Origin: JAJFFW01 sp963922595 | GTDB lineage: Bacteria; Pseudomonadota; Alphaproteobacteria; Caulobacterales; Parvularculaceae | Assembly: GCA_963922595.1 (NCBI GenBank) | Contig: CAWUIM010000072.1 | Span: 1 to 15,937 of the forward strand | Reading direction: 5' to 3' | DNA length: 15,937 nt | Program-made: the position numbers and the translations under genes | Shown here: one piece after another, positions 1 through 10,189 of the stretch | How the letters are laid out: each line of letters starts with the position of its first letter | Position numbering within the stretch: the first letter of the stretch is position 1 | The notes under the pieces: model-generated | Databases searched by the model: none | Seen by the model: only the letters and a program-made list of their open reading frames with translations | What the model was told of the DNA's origin: nothing

Positions 1-34
1 AGCCGCGCCCGAAGCGGCGGATCACGATCAGGCA

Positions 35-68
35 AATAAAAAAATGGCGGCCCGTCGGCCGCCATTTT
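35..68 (-). terminator. Intrinsic terminator after rpoC
   Basis: Positions 41-52 and 57-68 are perfect inverted repeats (12 bp, AT-rich at the base and GC-rich in the middle) around a 4-nt loop. Read on the minus strand, the stem is followed by a run of seven T and then ATTTG (35-44). It begins 23 nt after the rpoC stop codon. This is a textbook Rho-independent terminator and should end the rplJ-rplL-rpoB-rpoC transcript. Positions 1-34 are too short to assign and show no recognisable gene. Confidence 0.9.
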
Positions 69-90
69 GTCAGGTTATCGCGCCTGTCGC

Positions 91-4350
<4,260 letters not shown>

Positions 4351-4391
4351 AAGCGCCTCACTTTAAACTTTCGGGTCGACGCGTCGCGTCG

Positions 4392-4424
4392 AAAAAATAG
4401 CGCGGGGATGGCGAGCCATCCCCG
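4392..4424 (-). terminator. Hairpin plus U-tract between rpoB and rpoC (leaky terminator or processing site)
   Basis: Positions 4403-4411 and 4416-4424 pair perfectly (9 bp, CGGGGATGG with its complement) around a four-base CTCG loop on the minus strand. After a five-base spacer there are six T (4397-4392). The spacer makes this a poor intrinsic terminator. A full stop here would also deprive the cell of beta', so a partial attenuator, an RNA processing site or a 3'-end stabiliser is more likely. The hairpin begins about 10 nt after the rpoB stop codon. Confidence 0.5.
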
Positions 4425-4433
4425 TATTGATCG

Positions 4434-7400
4434 TTAGCCGGTCTGCAGCTCAACATTGAGACCCAGCGAGCGCATCTCTTTGACAAGCACGTTGAAGCTC
4501 TCCGGGATGCCCGCTTCGAAACTGTCGTCGCCGCGAACAATCGCCTCGTAGACTTTCGTCCGGCCCGCGACGTCGTCCGACTTCACGGTCAGCATTTCCT
4601 GCAGCGTATAGGCGGCGCCATAGGCTTCGAGCGCCCAGACTTCCATTTCGCCGAAGCGCTGGCCGCCAAACTGCGCTTTCCCGCCGAGCGGCTGTTGCGT
4701 GACGAGCGAGTATGGACCGATCGACCGCGCGTGGATTTTATCGTCCACAAGGTGGTGCAGCTTCAGGAGATATTTGTACCCTACCGTGACCTTCCGCGCG
4801 AACTGCTCGCCCGTGCGGCCGTCATAGAGGTCCACCTGCCCTGACCCTTCAAGACCGGCCTTCTCAAGCATCTTGACGATGTCCGGTTCTTCCGCGCCGT
4901 CGAACACGGGCGTCGCGATTGGCACGCCGCGCACGAGATTGCCGCCAAGCTCTTTGAGCTCTTCGTTGGAGCGCGGCAGAACCTGATCGTCCCCATACGC
5001 ATGTTTCAATGTCTCGACGAGATCGTCGCGGCTCGCCTGTTCGGCCTGCCACTTTTCGAGGACATCGCGGATTTGTCCGCCGAGACCCCGGCACGCCCAG
5101 CCAAGGTGCGTTTCGAGAATCTGACCCACATTCATTCGCGATGGAACGCCGAGCGGGTTGAGGACGATATCGACCGCCGTGCCGTCTTCAAGGAACGGCA
5201 TGTCTTCAATCGGCGCGATCCGGCTGATCACACCCTTGTTGCCGTGACGGCCGGCCATCTTGTCGCCCGGCTGCAGCTTCCGCTTCACCGCGACAAAGAC
5301 TTTCACCATCTTCATGACGCCCGGCGGCAACTCGTCGCCGCGGCGCAGCTTGTCCACCTTGTCGTCAAAGCGCGCCTCAAGACGCGACCGGCTTTCGTCA
5401 TATTGCTTTTTCAGCGCCTCGACTTCGGCCATTGCGGCCTCGTCATCAAGGCCGATCTTCCACCATTGGCCGCGTGTGAGAAGACCCAGCTTCTCTTCCG
5501 TCACTTCGCCCTTTTCGAACTCTTTCGGGCCGGAAACAGCTTTCTTGTTCAGAAGAAGCGACTTCAGCCGTGAGAAAATGTTCCGCTCAAGGATCGCCAG
5601 CTCGTCGTCGCGGTCTTTGGCGAGGCGTTCGATTTCCTCGCGCTCGATCGCGATGGCGCGCTCATCCTTGTCGACGCCGTGGCGGTTAAAGACCCGCACT
5701 TCGACAACGGTGCCTGAGGCGCCCGGCGGAAGTTTCAGCGACGTATCGCGCACGTCGGAGGCTTTCTCGCCGAAGATCGCGCGAAGAAGCTTTTCTTCCG
5801 GCGTCATCGGGCTTTCGCCTTTTGGCGTGATCTTGCCGACCAGAATATCACCTGGGTGAATCTCCGCGCCGATAGCGACGATGCCCGCCTCGTCGAGATT
5901 GCGCAGCGCTTCTTCCGACACGTTCGGAATATCACGCGTTATCTCTTCCGGACCGAGCTTGGTGTCTCGCGCCATCACTTCGAATTCCTCGATGTGGATG
6001 GACGTAAAGACGTCATCGCGCACGATGCGCTCGGAAATCAGGATCGAGTCCTCGAAATTATATCCGTTCCACGGCATGAACGCGACGAGCACGTTCTTGC
6101 CAAGCGCAAGCTCGCCAAGATCCGTTGACGGACCATCGGCGATGATGTCGCCGGCGCGGATCTGGTCGCCGATTTTCACGAGCGGACGCTGGTTAATGCA
6201 GGTCGACTGGTTCGACCGCTGGAACTTGCGCAAATTGTAGATATCGACACCTGGCTTGGAGGTGTCGGTTTCTTCCGTGGCGCGAATAACGATGCGCTGC
6301 GCGTCGATTTGTTCCACGATGCCCGTGCGCTTTGCGGCCACCGCCGCCCCGGAATCGCGCGCCACGATCGCTTCCATGCCGGTGCCCACGTAAGGCGCTT
6401 CGGCTTGAAGAAGCGGCACCGCCTGGCGTTGCATGTTCGAGCCCATGAGCGCGCGGTTTGCGTCGTCATTTTCGAGGAACGGAATGAGCGCCGCGGCCAC
6501 CGAAACCAGCTGCTTCGGGGAGACGTCGATGTACCCCACATCTTCGCGCGGGACGAGCGTCGCGTCGCCGCCGACACGGCAGTTCACAAACTCGTTCTGT
6601 AGCATGCCGTTTTCATCAACTTCGGCGTTCGCCTGAGCGATAGCGAAACGCTGCTCTTCCATGGCGGAAAGATAAACGACGTCGTCGGTCACTTTGCCGT
6701 CGTTCACCTTGCGGTACGGGCTTTCGATAAAGCCGTATTTGTTGATCTGCGCGTGGGTCGCCAGCGAATTGATCAGACCGATGTTCGGGCCTTCCGGCGT
6801 TTCAATCGGACAGATGCGGCCATAGTGCGTTGGGTGAACGTCGCGGACCTCAAAGCCGGCGCGCTCGCGCGTCAACCCGCCCGGGCCAAGCGCGGAAAGA
6901 CGCCGCTTGTGAGTAATCTCCGACAGCGGGTTCGTCTGGTCCATAAACTGGGACAATTGCGAGGAACCGAAGAACTCACGCACCGCCGCCGCCACCGGCT
7001 TGGCGTTGATGAGATCGTGCGGCATCAGCGTTTCCAGCTCCGCCGACGACATGCGTTCTTTGATCGCGCGCTCCATGCGCAACAGCCCGATGCGATATTG
7101 ATTTTCCATCAATTCGCCCACTGAACGCACACGCCGGTTACCGAGATTGTCGATATCGTCGATCTCGCCGCGTCCGTCGCGCAAATCCACCAGTGTCTTG
7201 AGAACCGACAGGATGTCCTCTTTACGCAGGGTACGGAGCGTATCTTCCGTCTCAAAGCCGAGACGGATATTCATTTTAACGCGACCCACCGCGGAAAGGT
7301 CGTACCGCTCGTCATCGAAGAAGAGGCCGTAGAAAAGACCTTCCGCCGTCTCAAGGGTCGGCGGCTCGCCCGGCCGCATGACGCGGTAGATGTCGATGAG

Positions 7401-8516
7401 CGCCATGTCGCGGTTGGAGTTCTTATCCGCCGCCAGCGCGTTGCGCATGTACGCGCCGATATTCACATGATCGACGTCGATCGTATCGAACTGGTCGATC
7501 CCGATTTCGGCGAACGTCTCCAGGTGCTTCTCGGTGATTTCATCACCGGCTTCGGCGTAGATTTCGCCGGTGTCGAAATTGACGAGATCGGATGCGAAGA
7601 AACGCCCGACCATTTCCTCATCGGAAAGGAACAGATCTTTGACGCCGTCCTCGGCGATCTTTTTGGCCGCGCGCGCGGTGAGCTTCTTGCCGGCCTCGGC
7701 GACCACATCCCCGCCCTTGGCGTTGATAAGGTCACGCTCCAGCTTCACACCTTTCCAGCGCTCCACTTTATACGGCATTGTCCAGCCTGCGTCTTTCTTC
7801 AGGCGCTTGTGCGGCACGCGATCGTAAAACTCGTCCAGGATTTCTTCCTGATCCATGCCGAGCGCATAGAGAAGCGTCGTCGCCGGCAGTTTGCGGCGCC
7901 GGTCGATGCGGACATTGACGATGTCTTTCGGATCGAACTCGAAATCGAGCCAGGAGCCGCGGTAAGGGATAATGCGGGCTGCGAACAGAAGCTTGCCCGA
8001 CGAATGGGTTTTGCCGCGGTCATGATCGAAGAAGACGCCCGGCGAGCGGTGCATCTGGGAGACAATGACGCGCTCCGTCCCATTGACGATGAAGGTGCCA
8101 TTGTCGGTCATGAGCGGCATGTCGCCCATGTAGACTTCTTGTTCCTTGACGTCGCGGATCGACTTCGCGCCTGTATCTTCGTCCACCTCAAACACGGCCA
8201 GCCGAAGCGTCACCTTCAAGGGCGCGGCATAGGTCATATCGCGCTGCTGGCATTCCTCTACGTCGTATTTCGGGTCTTCAAACTCGTAGGACACGTATTC
8301 GAGGACAGCCGTTTCCGTGAAATCCGAGATTGGAAATACCGAGCGGAAGACGGCTTCGATCCCGTCATTGATGCGCTCTTCCTGCGGCACATGGCGTTGC
8401 AAAAACTGTTCGTAGGAATCTTTTTGAACCTGGATCAGGTTCGGCATCGGCGCCGCGTCGCCAATGCGTCCGAAATTTCTCCGAATCCGTTTTTTCTCAA
8501 CAAAAGATTGCGCCAT
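4434..8516 (-). CDS. rpoB: DNA-directed RNA polymerase subunit beta
   Basis: This is the 1360-residue beta subunit of RNA polymerase. I chose the ATG at 8514-8516, giving MAQSFVEKKRIRRNFG, which matches the usual alphaproteobacterial N-terminus. The GTG four codons upstream (8526-8528) lies inside the Shine-Dalgarno sequence GTGAGGAC (8521-8528) and is probably not used. The rifampicin pocket occupies about residues 517-546 and contains QFMDQTNPLSEITHKRR and LSALGPG. The Asp, His and Ser positions most often mutated to resistance (E. coli 516, 526, 531) are wild type, so the enzyme should be rifampicin-sensitive. Thr replaces E. coli Asn518. Further conserved blocks are the HPTHYGRICPIETPEGPNIG segment, the KPGVDIYNLRKFQRSNQ segment and the C-terminal clamp ending LNVELQTG. 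The gene sits between rplL and rpoC, as in most bacteria. Confidence 0.99.
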   Translation of the reverse strand: MAQSFVEKKRIRRNFGRIGDAAPMPNLIQVQKDSYEQFLQRHVPQEERINDGIEAVFRSVFPISDFTETAVLEYVSYEFEDPKYDVEECQQRDMTYAAPLKVTLRLAVFEVDEDTGAKSIRDVKEQEVYMGDMPLMTDNGTFIVNGTERVIVSQMHRSPGVFFDHDRGKTHSSGKLLFAARIIPYRGSWLDFEFDPKDIVNVRIDRRRKLPATTLLYALGMDQEEILDEFYDRVPHKRLKKDAGWTMPYKVERWKGVKLERDLINAKGGDVVAEAGKKLTARAAKKIAEDGVKDLFLSDEEMVGRFFASDLVNFDTGEIYAEAGDEITEKHLETFAEIGIDQFDTIDVDHVNIGAYMRNALAADKNSNRDMALIDIYRVMRPGEPPTLETAEGLFYGLFFDDERYDLSAVGRVKMNIRLGFETEDTLRTLRKEDILSVLKTLVDLRDGRGEIDDIDNLGNRRVRSVGELMENQYRIGLLRMERAIKERMSSAELETLMPHDLINAKPVAAAVREFFGSSQLSQFMDQTNPLSEITHKRRLSALGPGGLTRERAGFEVRDVHPTHYGRICPIETPEGPNIGLINSLATHAQINKYGFIESPYRKVNDGKVTDDVVYLSAMEEQRFAIAQANAEVDENGMLQNEFVNCRVGGDATLVPREDVGYIDVSPKQLVSVAAALIPFLENDDANRALMGSNMQRQAVPLLQAEAPYVGTGMEAIVARDSGAAVAAKRTGIVEQIDAQRIVIRATEETDTSKPGVDIYNLRKFQRSNQSTCINQRPLVKIGDQIRAGDIIADGPSTDLGELALGKNVLVAFMPWNGYNFEDSILISERIVRDDVFTSIHIEEFEVMARDTKLGPEEITRDIPNVSEEALRNLDEAGIVAIGAEIHPGDILVGKITPKGESPMTPEEKLLRAIFGEKASDVRDTSLKLPPGASGTVVEVRVFNRHGVDKDERAIAIEREEIERLAKDRDDELAILERNIFSRLKSLLLNKKAVSGPKEFEKGEVTEEKLGLLTRGQWWKIGLDDEAAMAEVEALKKQYDESRSRLEARFDDKVDKLRRGDELPPGVMKMVKVFVAVKRKLQPGDKMAGRHGNKGVISRIAPIEDMPFLEDGTAVDIVLNPLGVPSRMNVGQILETHLGWACRGLGGQIRDVLEKWQAEQASRDDLVETLKHAYGDDQVLPRSNEELKELGGNLVRGVPIATPVFDGAEEPDIVKMLEKAGLEGSGQVDLYDGRTGEQFARKVTVGYKYLLKLHHLVDDKIHARSIGPYSLVTQQPLGGKAQFGGQRFGEMEVWALEAYGAAYTLQEMLTVKSDDVAGRTKVYEAIVRGDDSFEAGIPESFNVLVKEMRSLGLNVELQTG

Positions 8517-8598
8517 TCTCGTCCTCACAAATCATCCGCAGGTCGCGACGTTCCCACTGGCCAGGGCGGCGTGCGCCCCAATCAGAAATGAATACGCG

Positions 8599-8638
8599 AA
8601 AACGCCCGATCGGGACGTCTGGCGACGTCCACGGGCGT
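8599..8638 (-). terminator. Bipartite hairpin with short U-run upstream of rpoB (candidate attenuator)
   Basis: The outer stem pairs 8602-8608 with 8632-8638 (ACGCCCG/CGGGCGT, 7 bp). The inner stem pairs 8613-8619 with 8624-8630 (GGACGTC/GACGTCC, 7 bp) around a 4-nt loop. An asymmetric internal loop lies between the two stems. On the minus strand the structure runs into only TTTT, so termination would be partial. It lies about 85 nt upstream of the rpoB start. It is a reasonable candidate for the site that sets rpoBC output below rplJL, or for an RNase cleavage site. Confidence 0.45.
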
Positions 8639-8758
8639 CTTGGATGCCTATACTTTCAGGTCTGGTTGTGACCGGTTTTCAATGAATATGCTCGCCGCAA
8701 AGCCTGTAGCGGCTCACCCGCACCCATAATATAGGAAACGTGTCAACCGCGAACGTCG

Positions 8759-8787
8759 TTAATAGTCGCGCCGGGCCGCTGTCGCAA
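8759..8787 (-). promoter_or_regulatory. Possible internal promoter for rpoBC
   Basis: On the minus strand TTGCGA (8782-8787) is followed after exactly 17 bases by TATTAA (8759-8764). Each hexamer matches the sigma70 consensus at four of six positions. It points at rpoB with about 240 nt of leader. The match is moderate and could be chance in an AT-enriched spacer. Confidence 0.3.
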
Positions 8788-8791
8788 CCCC

Positions 8792-8872
8792 CTGTCAAGC
8801 GAAAAATGACAGAATTCGGGTGGAAATCTCTCCCCACCCGACCGGCGGTTTCAAGTGTCCGCTGCGAGCGGA
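8792..8872 (-). other. Three stem-loops immediately downstream of rplL
   Basis: Three inverted repeats follow the rplL stop on the minus strand. They are 8858-8863 with 8867-8872 (6 bp, 3-nt loop), 8816-8823 with 8834-8841 (8 bp, 10-nt loop) and 8792-8797 with 8807-8812 (6 bp, 9-nt loop containing five T on the minus strand). None has a U-tract directly after its stem, so these look more like 3'-end stabilising or processing structures than terminators. Confidence 0.4.
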
Positions 8873-8874
8873 GG

Positions 8875-9252
8875 CTACTTGAGCTCGACTTTGGCGCCGG
8901 CGTCTTCCAGCTTTTTCTTGATCTCTTCGGCTTCGGCCTTGGCTGCGCCTTCTTTGACCGCTTTGCCGCCGGCTTCGACCATTTCCTTGGCTTCCTTCAG
9001 GCCAAGACCAGTGATCGCACGCACCTCTTTGATAACGTTGATCTTTTTGTCGCCAGCTTCAAGCAGGATGACGTCGAATTCGTCTTTTTCTTCAGCCGCT
9101 TCGCCGCCGCCGCCGCCAGGCGCCGCCGCAACCGCCACAGCGCCAGCTGCAGGCTCGATGCCGTATTCGTCCTTCAGGAGGTTTTTCAGCTCAGCCGCTT
9201 CGAGCAGCGTCAGGCCAACGAGTTCTTCTGCAAGTTTTTTGATATCTGCCAT
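8875..9252 (-). CDS. rplL: 50S ribosomal protein L7/L12
   Basis: This 125-residue stalk protein binds L10 as dimers and recruits translation GTPases to the ribosome. The N-terminal dimerisation and L10-binding helix hairpin is residues 1-35 (MADIKKLAEELVGLTLLEA). It is followed by an Ala/Gly-rich flexible hinge (about 36-55, with AAAPGGGGG). The C-terminal globular domain (about 56-125) carries the factor-binding stretch KVIKEVRAITGLGLKEAKEMV-type, visible here as INVIKEVRAITGLGLKEAK. Length is normal. The ATG is preceded by GGGAAC about ten bases upstream. It lies 60 bp after rplJ and is surely cotranscribed with it. Confidence 0.98.
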   Translation of the reverse strand: MADIKKLAEELVGLTLLEAAELKNLLKDEYGIEPAAGAVAVAAAPGGGGGEAAEEKDEFDVILLEAGDKKINVIKEVRAITGLGLKEAKEMVEAGGKAVKEGAAKAEAEEIKKKLEDAGAKVELK

Positions 9253-9312
9253 TTTTCAAGGTTCCCAGTTTGATGGTTAAATCACAATCGAGTTACGTCG
9301 CCGGGCGAGCGG

Positions 9313-9828
9313 CTACGCGTCCTCGCGTTTCTCCAAAGTCTCTACAATCCCGGCGAGCTGCGAGGCTGGCGCCGTAATCGCGCCGGCGATTTCCGCCGCC
9401 GGCGACATGACCGCCTGTACGATCGAGGCGAGGATTTCTTCGCGCGACGGCATCGACGCGAGTGTTTTCACACCGGCCTGGTCAAGGACTTCCTCGCCCA
9501 TGACGCCGCCGAGAATTTCAAGCTTCTCGTTCTTCTTCGCGTAAGCGCTAACGGTTTTCGCCGCCGCCACCGGATCTTCTGCAAAGGCGATCGCCGTCGG
9601 GCCGGAGAAAAGGTCCGAAAGCGCTTCGGCGGCCTTACCGCTAACAGCGATTTTCGCGAGACGGTTCTTAATCACTTTCATCGCGGCGCCGTTTTCGCGC
9701 AGCTCACCGCGCAATTCCGACATCTCCGCAACGCTCAAGCCGCCGTTCTTAACGACCACAACAGACGCGCTCTTATCGAACACGTCGCCGATCCACTCGA
9801 CCATTTCCGCTTTTTGAGATCTGTCCAT
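9313..9828 (-). CDS. rplJ: 50S ribosomal protein L10
   Basis: This 171-residue protein anchors the L7/L12 stalk to 23S rRNA. The N-terminus (MDRSQKAEMVEWIGDVF) and the segment KVIKNRLAKIAV match the RNA-binding globular domain. The C-terminal helix after about residue 135, which ends SQLAGIVETLEKREDA, is where L7/L12 dimers attach. The ATG at 9826-9828 has GAGGA (9838-9842) upstream at workable spacing. It is the first gene of the unit here. In the family L10, complexed with L7/L12, commonly represses its own operon by binding the leader RNA, and the structured leader upstream fits that. Confidence 0.98.
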   Translation of the reverse strand: MDRSQKAEMVEWIGDVFDKSASVVVVKNGGLSVAEMSELRGELRENGAAMKVIKNRLAKIAVSGKAAEALSDLFSGPTAIAFAEDPVAAAKTVSAYAKKNEKLEILGGVMGEEVLDQAGVKTLASMPSREEILASIVQAVMSPAAEIAGAITAPASQLAGIVETLEKREDA

Positions 9829-10079
9829 AAAGGGCGGTCCTCAGCTTCAAAAATTTGACAGGGCCGGACCATCCGGGCCCCCTTATTCCTCCACCTGATA
9901 CTGAACAGTAGAACCAAAAAAGGCTCCGGCGGTTCAGCGCCAGGAGCCTGCCCTCAAACGGTCATCGAACGCCGCACGGGCGCTCGCCTTCACCATCTGT
10001 CTGATCTGGCGGATATTAAGCCCGCTCGCGGGCGCCAGACGTCTTGGACAGGCGAAACAGCCCGAATGGCCGTTTCGAA
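9829..10079 (-). promoter_or_regulatory. Structured rplJ leader (candidate L10-responsive attenuator)
   Basis: If transcription starts near 10079, about 250 nt precede rplJ. In transcript order the leader holds three structures. The first is a stem-loop, 10005-10011 with 10033-10039 (7 bp), capped by a small CCCG/CGGG hairpin (10021-10032). The second is a full intrinsic terminator (9916-9949). The third is a GC-rich hairpin, 9861-9868 with 9872-9880 (8 bp, one bulged base), just before the rplJ ribosome binding site. There is no gene inside. Leader autoregulation of rplJL is established in other bacteria; which structure L10 would bind here I cannot tell. Confidence 0.55.
9916..9949 (-). terminator. 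Intrinsic terminator inside the rplJ leader
   Basis: On the minus strand AGGCTCC (9943-9949) pairs with GGAGCCT (9921-9927), extended by GGCG/CGCC (9938-9941 with 9928-9931) past one bulged base, around a six-base loop. A run of six T (9921-9916) follows directly. This is a complete Rho-independent terminator lying about 90 nt upstream of the rplJ start and downstream of the predicted promoter. Either it attenuates rplJLrpoBC, or it is the relic terminator of a gene once located upstream. Confidence 0.75.
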
Positions 10080-10085
10080 GCGCGG

Positions 10086-10114
10086 CTTATGGCCGAACAA
10101 TCGCCCCGTGTCAC
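10086..10114 (-). promoter_or_regulatory. Sigma70-type promoter for rplJ-rplL-rpoB-rpoC
   Basis: On the minus strand GTGACA (10109-10114, five of six to TTGACA) is followed by a 17-base spacer and CATAAG (10086-10091, four of six to TATAAT). The predicted start is near 10079. The nearest upstream gene is divergent, so the operon needs a promoter in this interval, and this is the best pair I see. Confidence 0.55.
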
Positions 10115-10139
10115 CCCCCTTTCAGGAACTTTTTCGCGG

Positions 10140-10155
10140 TGTGACGTCGATCACA
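10140..10155. promoter_or_regulatory. CRP-type operator, perfect TGTGA-N6-TCACA
   Basis: TGTGA (10140-10144) and TCACA (10151-10155) form an exact inverted repeat with six-base spacing, the consensus of CRP-family regulators. It lies between the divergent rplJ and TIR genes. Its centre is about 42 bp upstream of the TIR ATG and about 68 bp upstream of the predicted rplJ transcription start. It could therefore act on either gene. The regulator itself is not in the window. Confidence 0.55.
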
Positions 10156-10189
10156 GCCAGATTGCTTCCCCCGCCCCAAATTACGGAGT

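Larger units (their letters stand above)
8517..8874. other. rplL-rpoB intergenic region with several hairpins
   Basis: This gap of about 360 bp has no convincing gene; the open frames crossing it are antisense or leaderless extensions. In minus-strand order it contains three stem-loops just after rplL, a candidate promoter (8759-8787), an AT-rich block TATATTAT (8726-8733), a bipartite hairpin with a short U-run (8599-8638) and the rpoB ribosome binding site. E. coli has an attenuator and an RNase III site in the same interval, which lower rpoBC expression relative to rplJL. The same role here is an inference from position and structure. Confidence 0.55.

Noticed and set aside
8526..8528. GTG as an upstream start for RpoB
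   Set aside because: It overlaps the Shine-Dalgarno sequence that serves the ATG at 8516, and the ATG gives the conserved MAQSF N-terminus.
7467..8591. Plus-strand open frame of 374 codons antisense to rpoB
   Set aside because: No recognisable motif, composition of a shadow frame, and lies almost wholly inside rpoB.
8741..8746. Perfect minus-strand TTGACA in the rplL-rpoB gap
   Set aside because: The AT-rich TATATTAT follows after only about seven bases and nothing like a -10 lies 16-18 bases downstream, so spacing rules out a normal sigma70 promoter.
9105..9130. GCC/CGC triplet repeat in rplL
   Set aside because: It encodes the normal Ala/Gly-rich hinge of L7/L12 and is not an independent repeat element.
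9735..9917. Small minus-strand frame (MVRPCQIFEAEDR...) that could be a leader peptide ahead of rplJ
   Set aside because: It overlaps the rplJ start by about 90 bases out of frame. Its GGAGGA is too far from its ATG and its upstream start is only a TTG.
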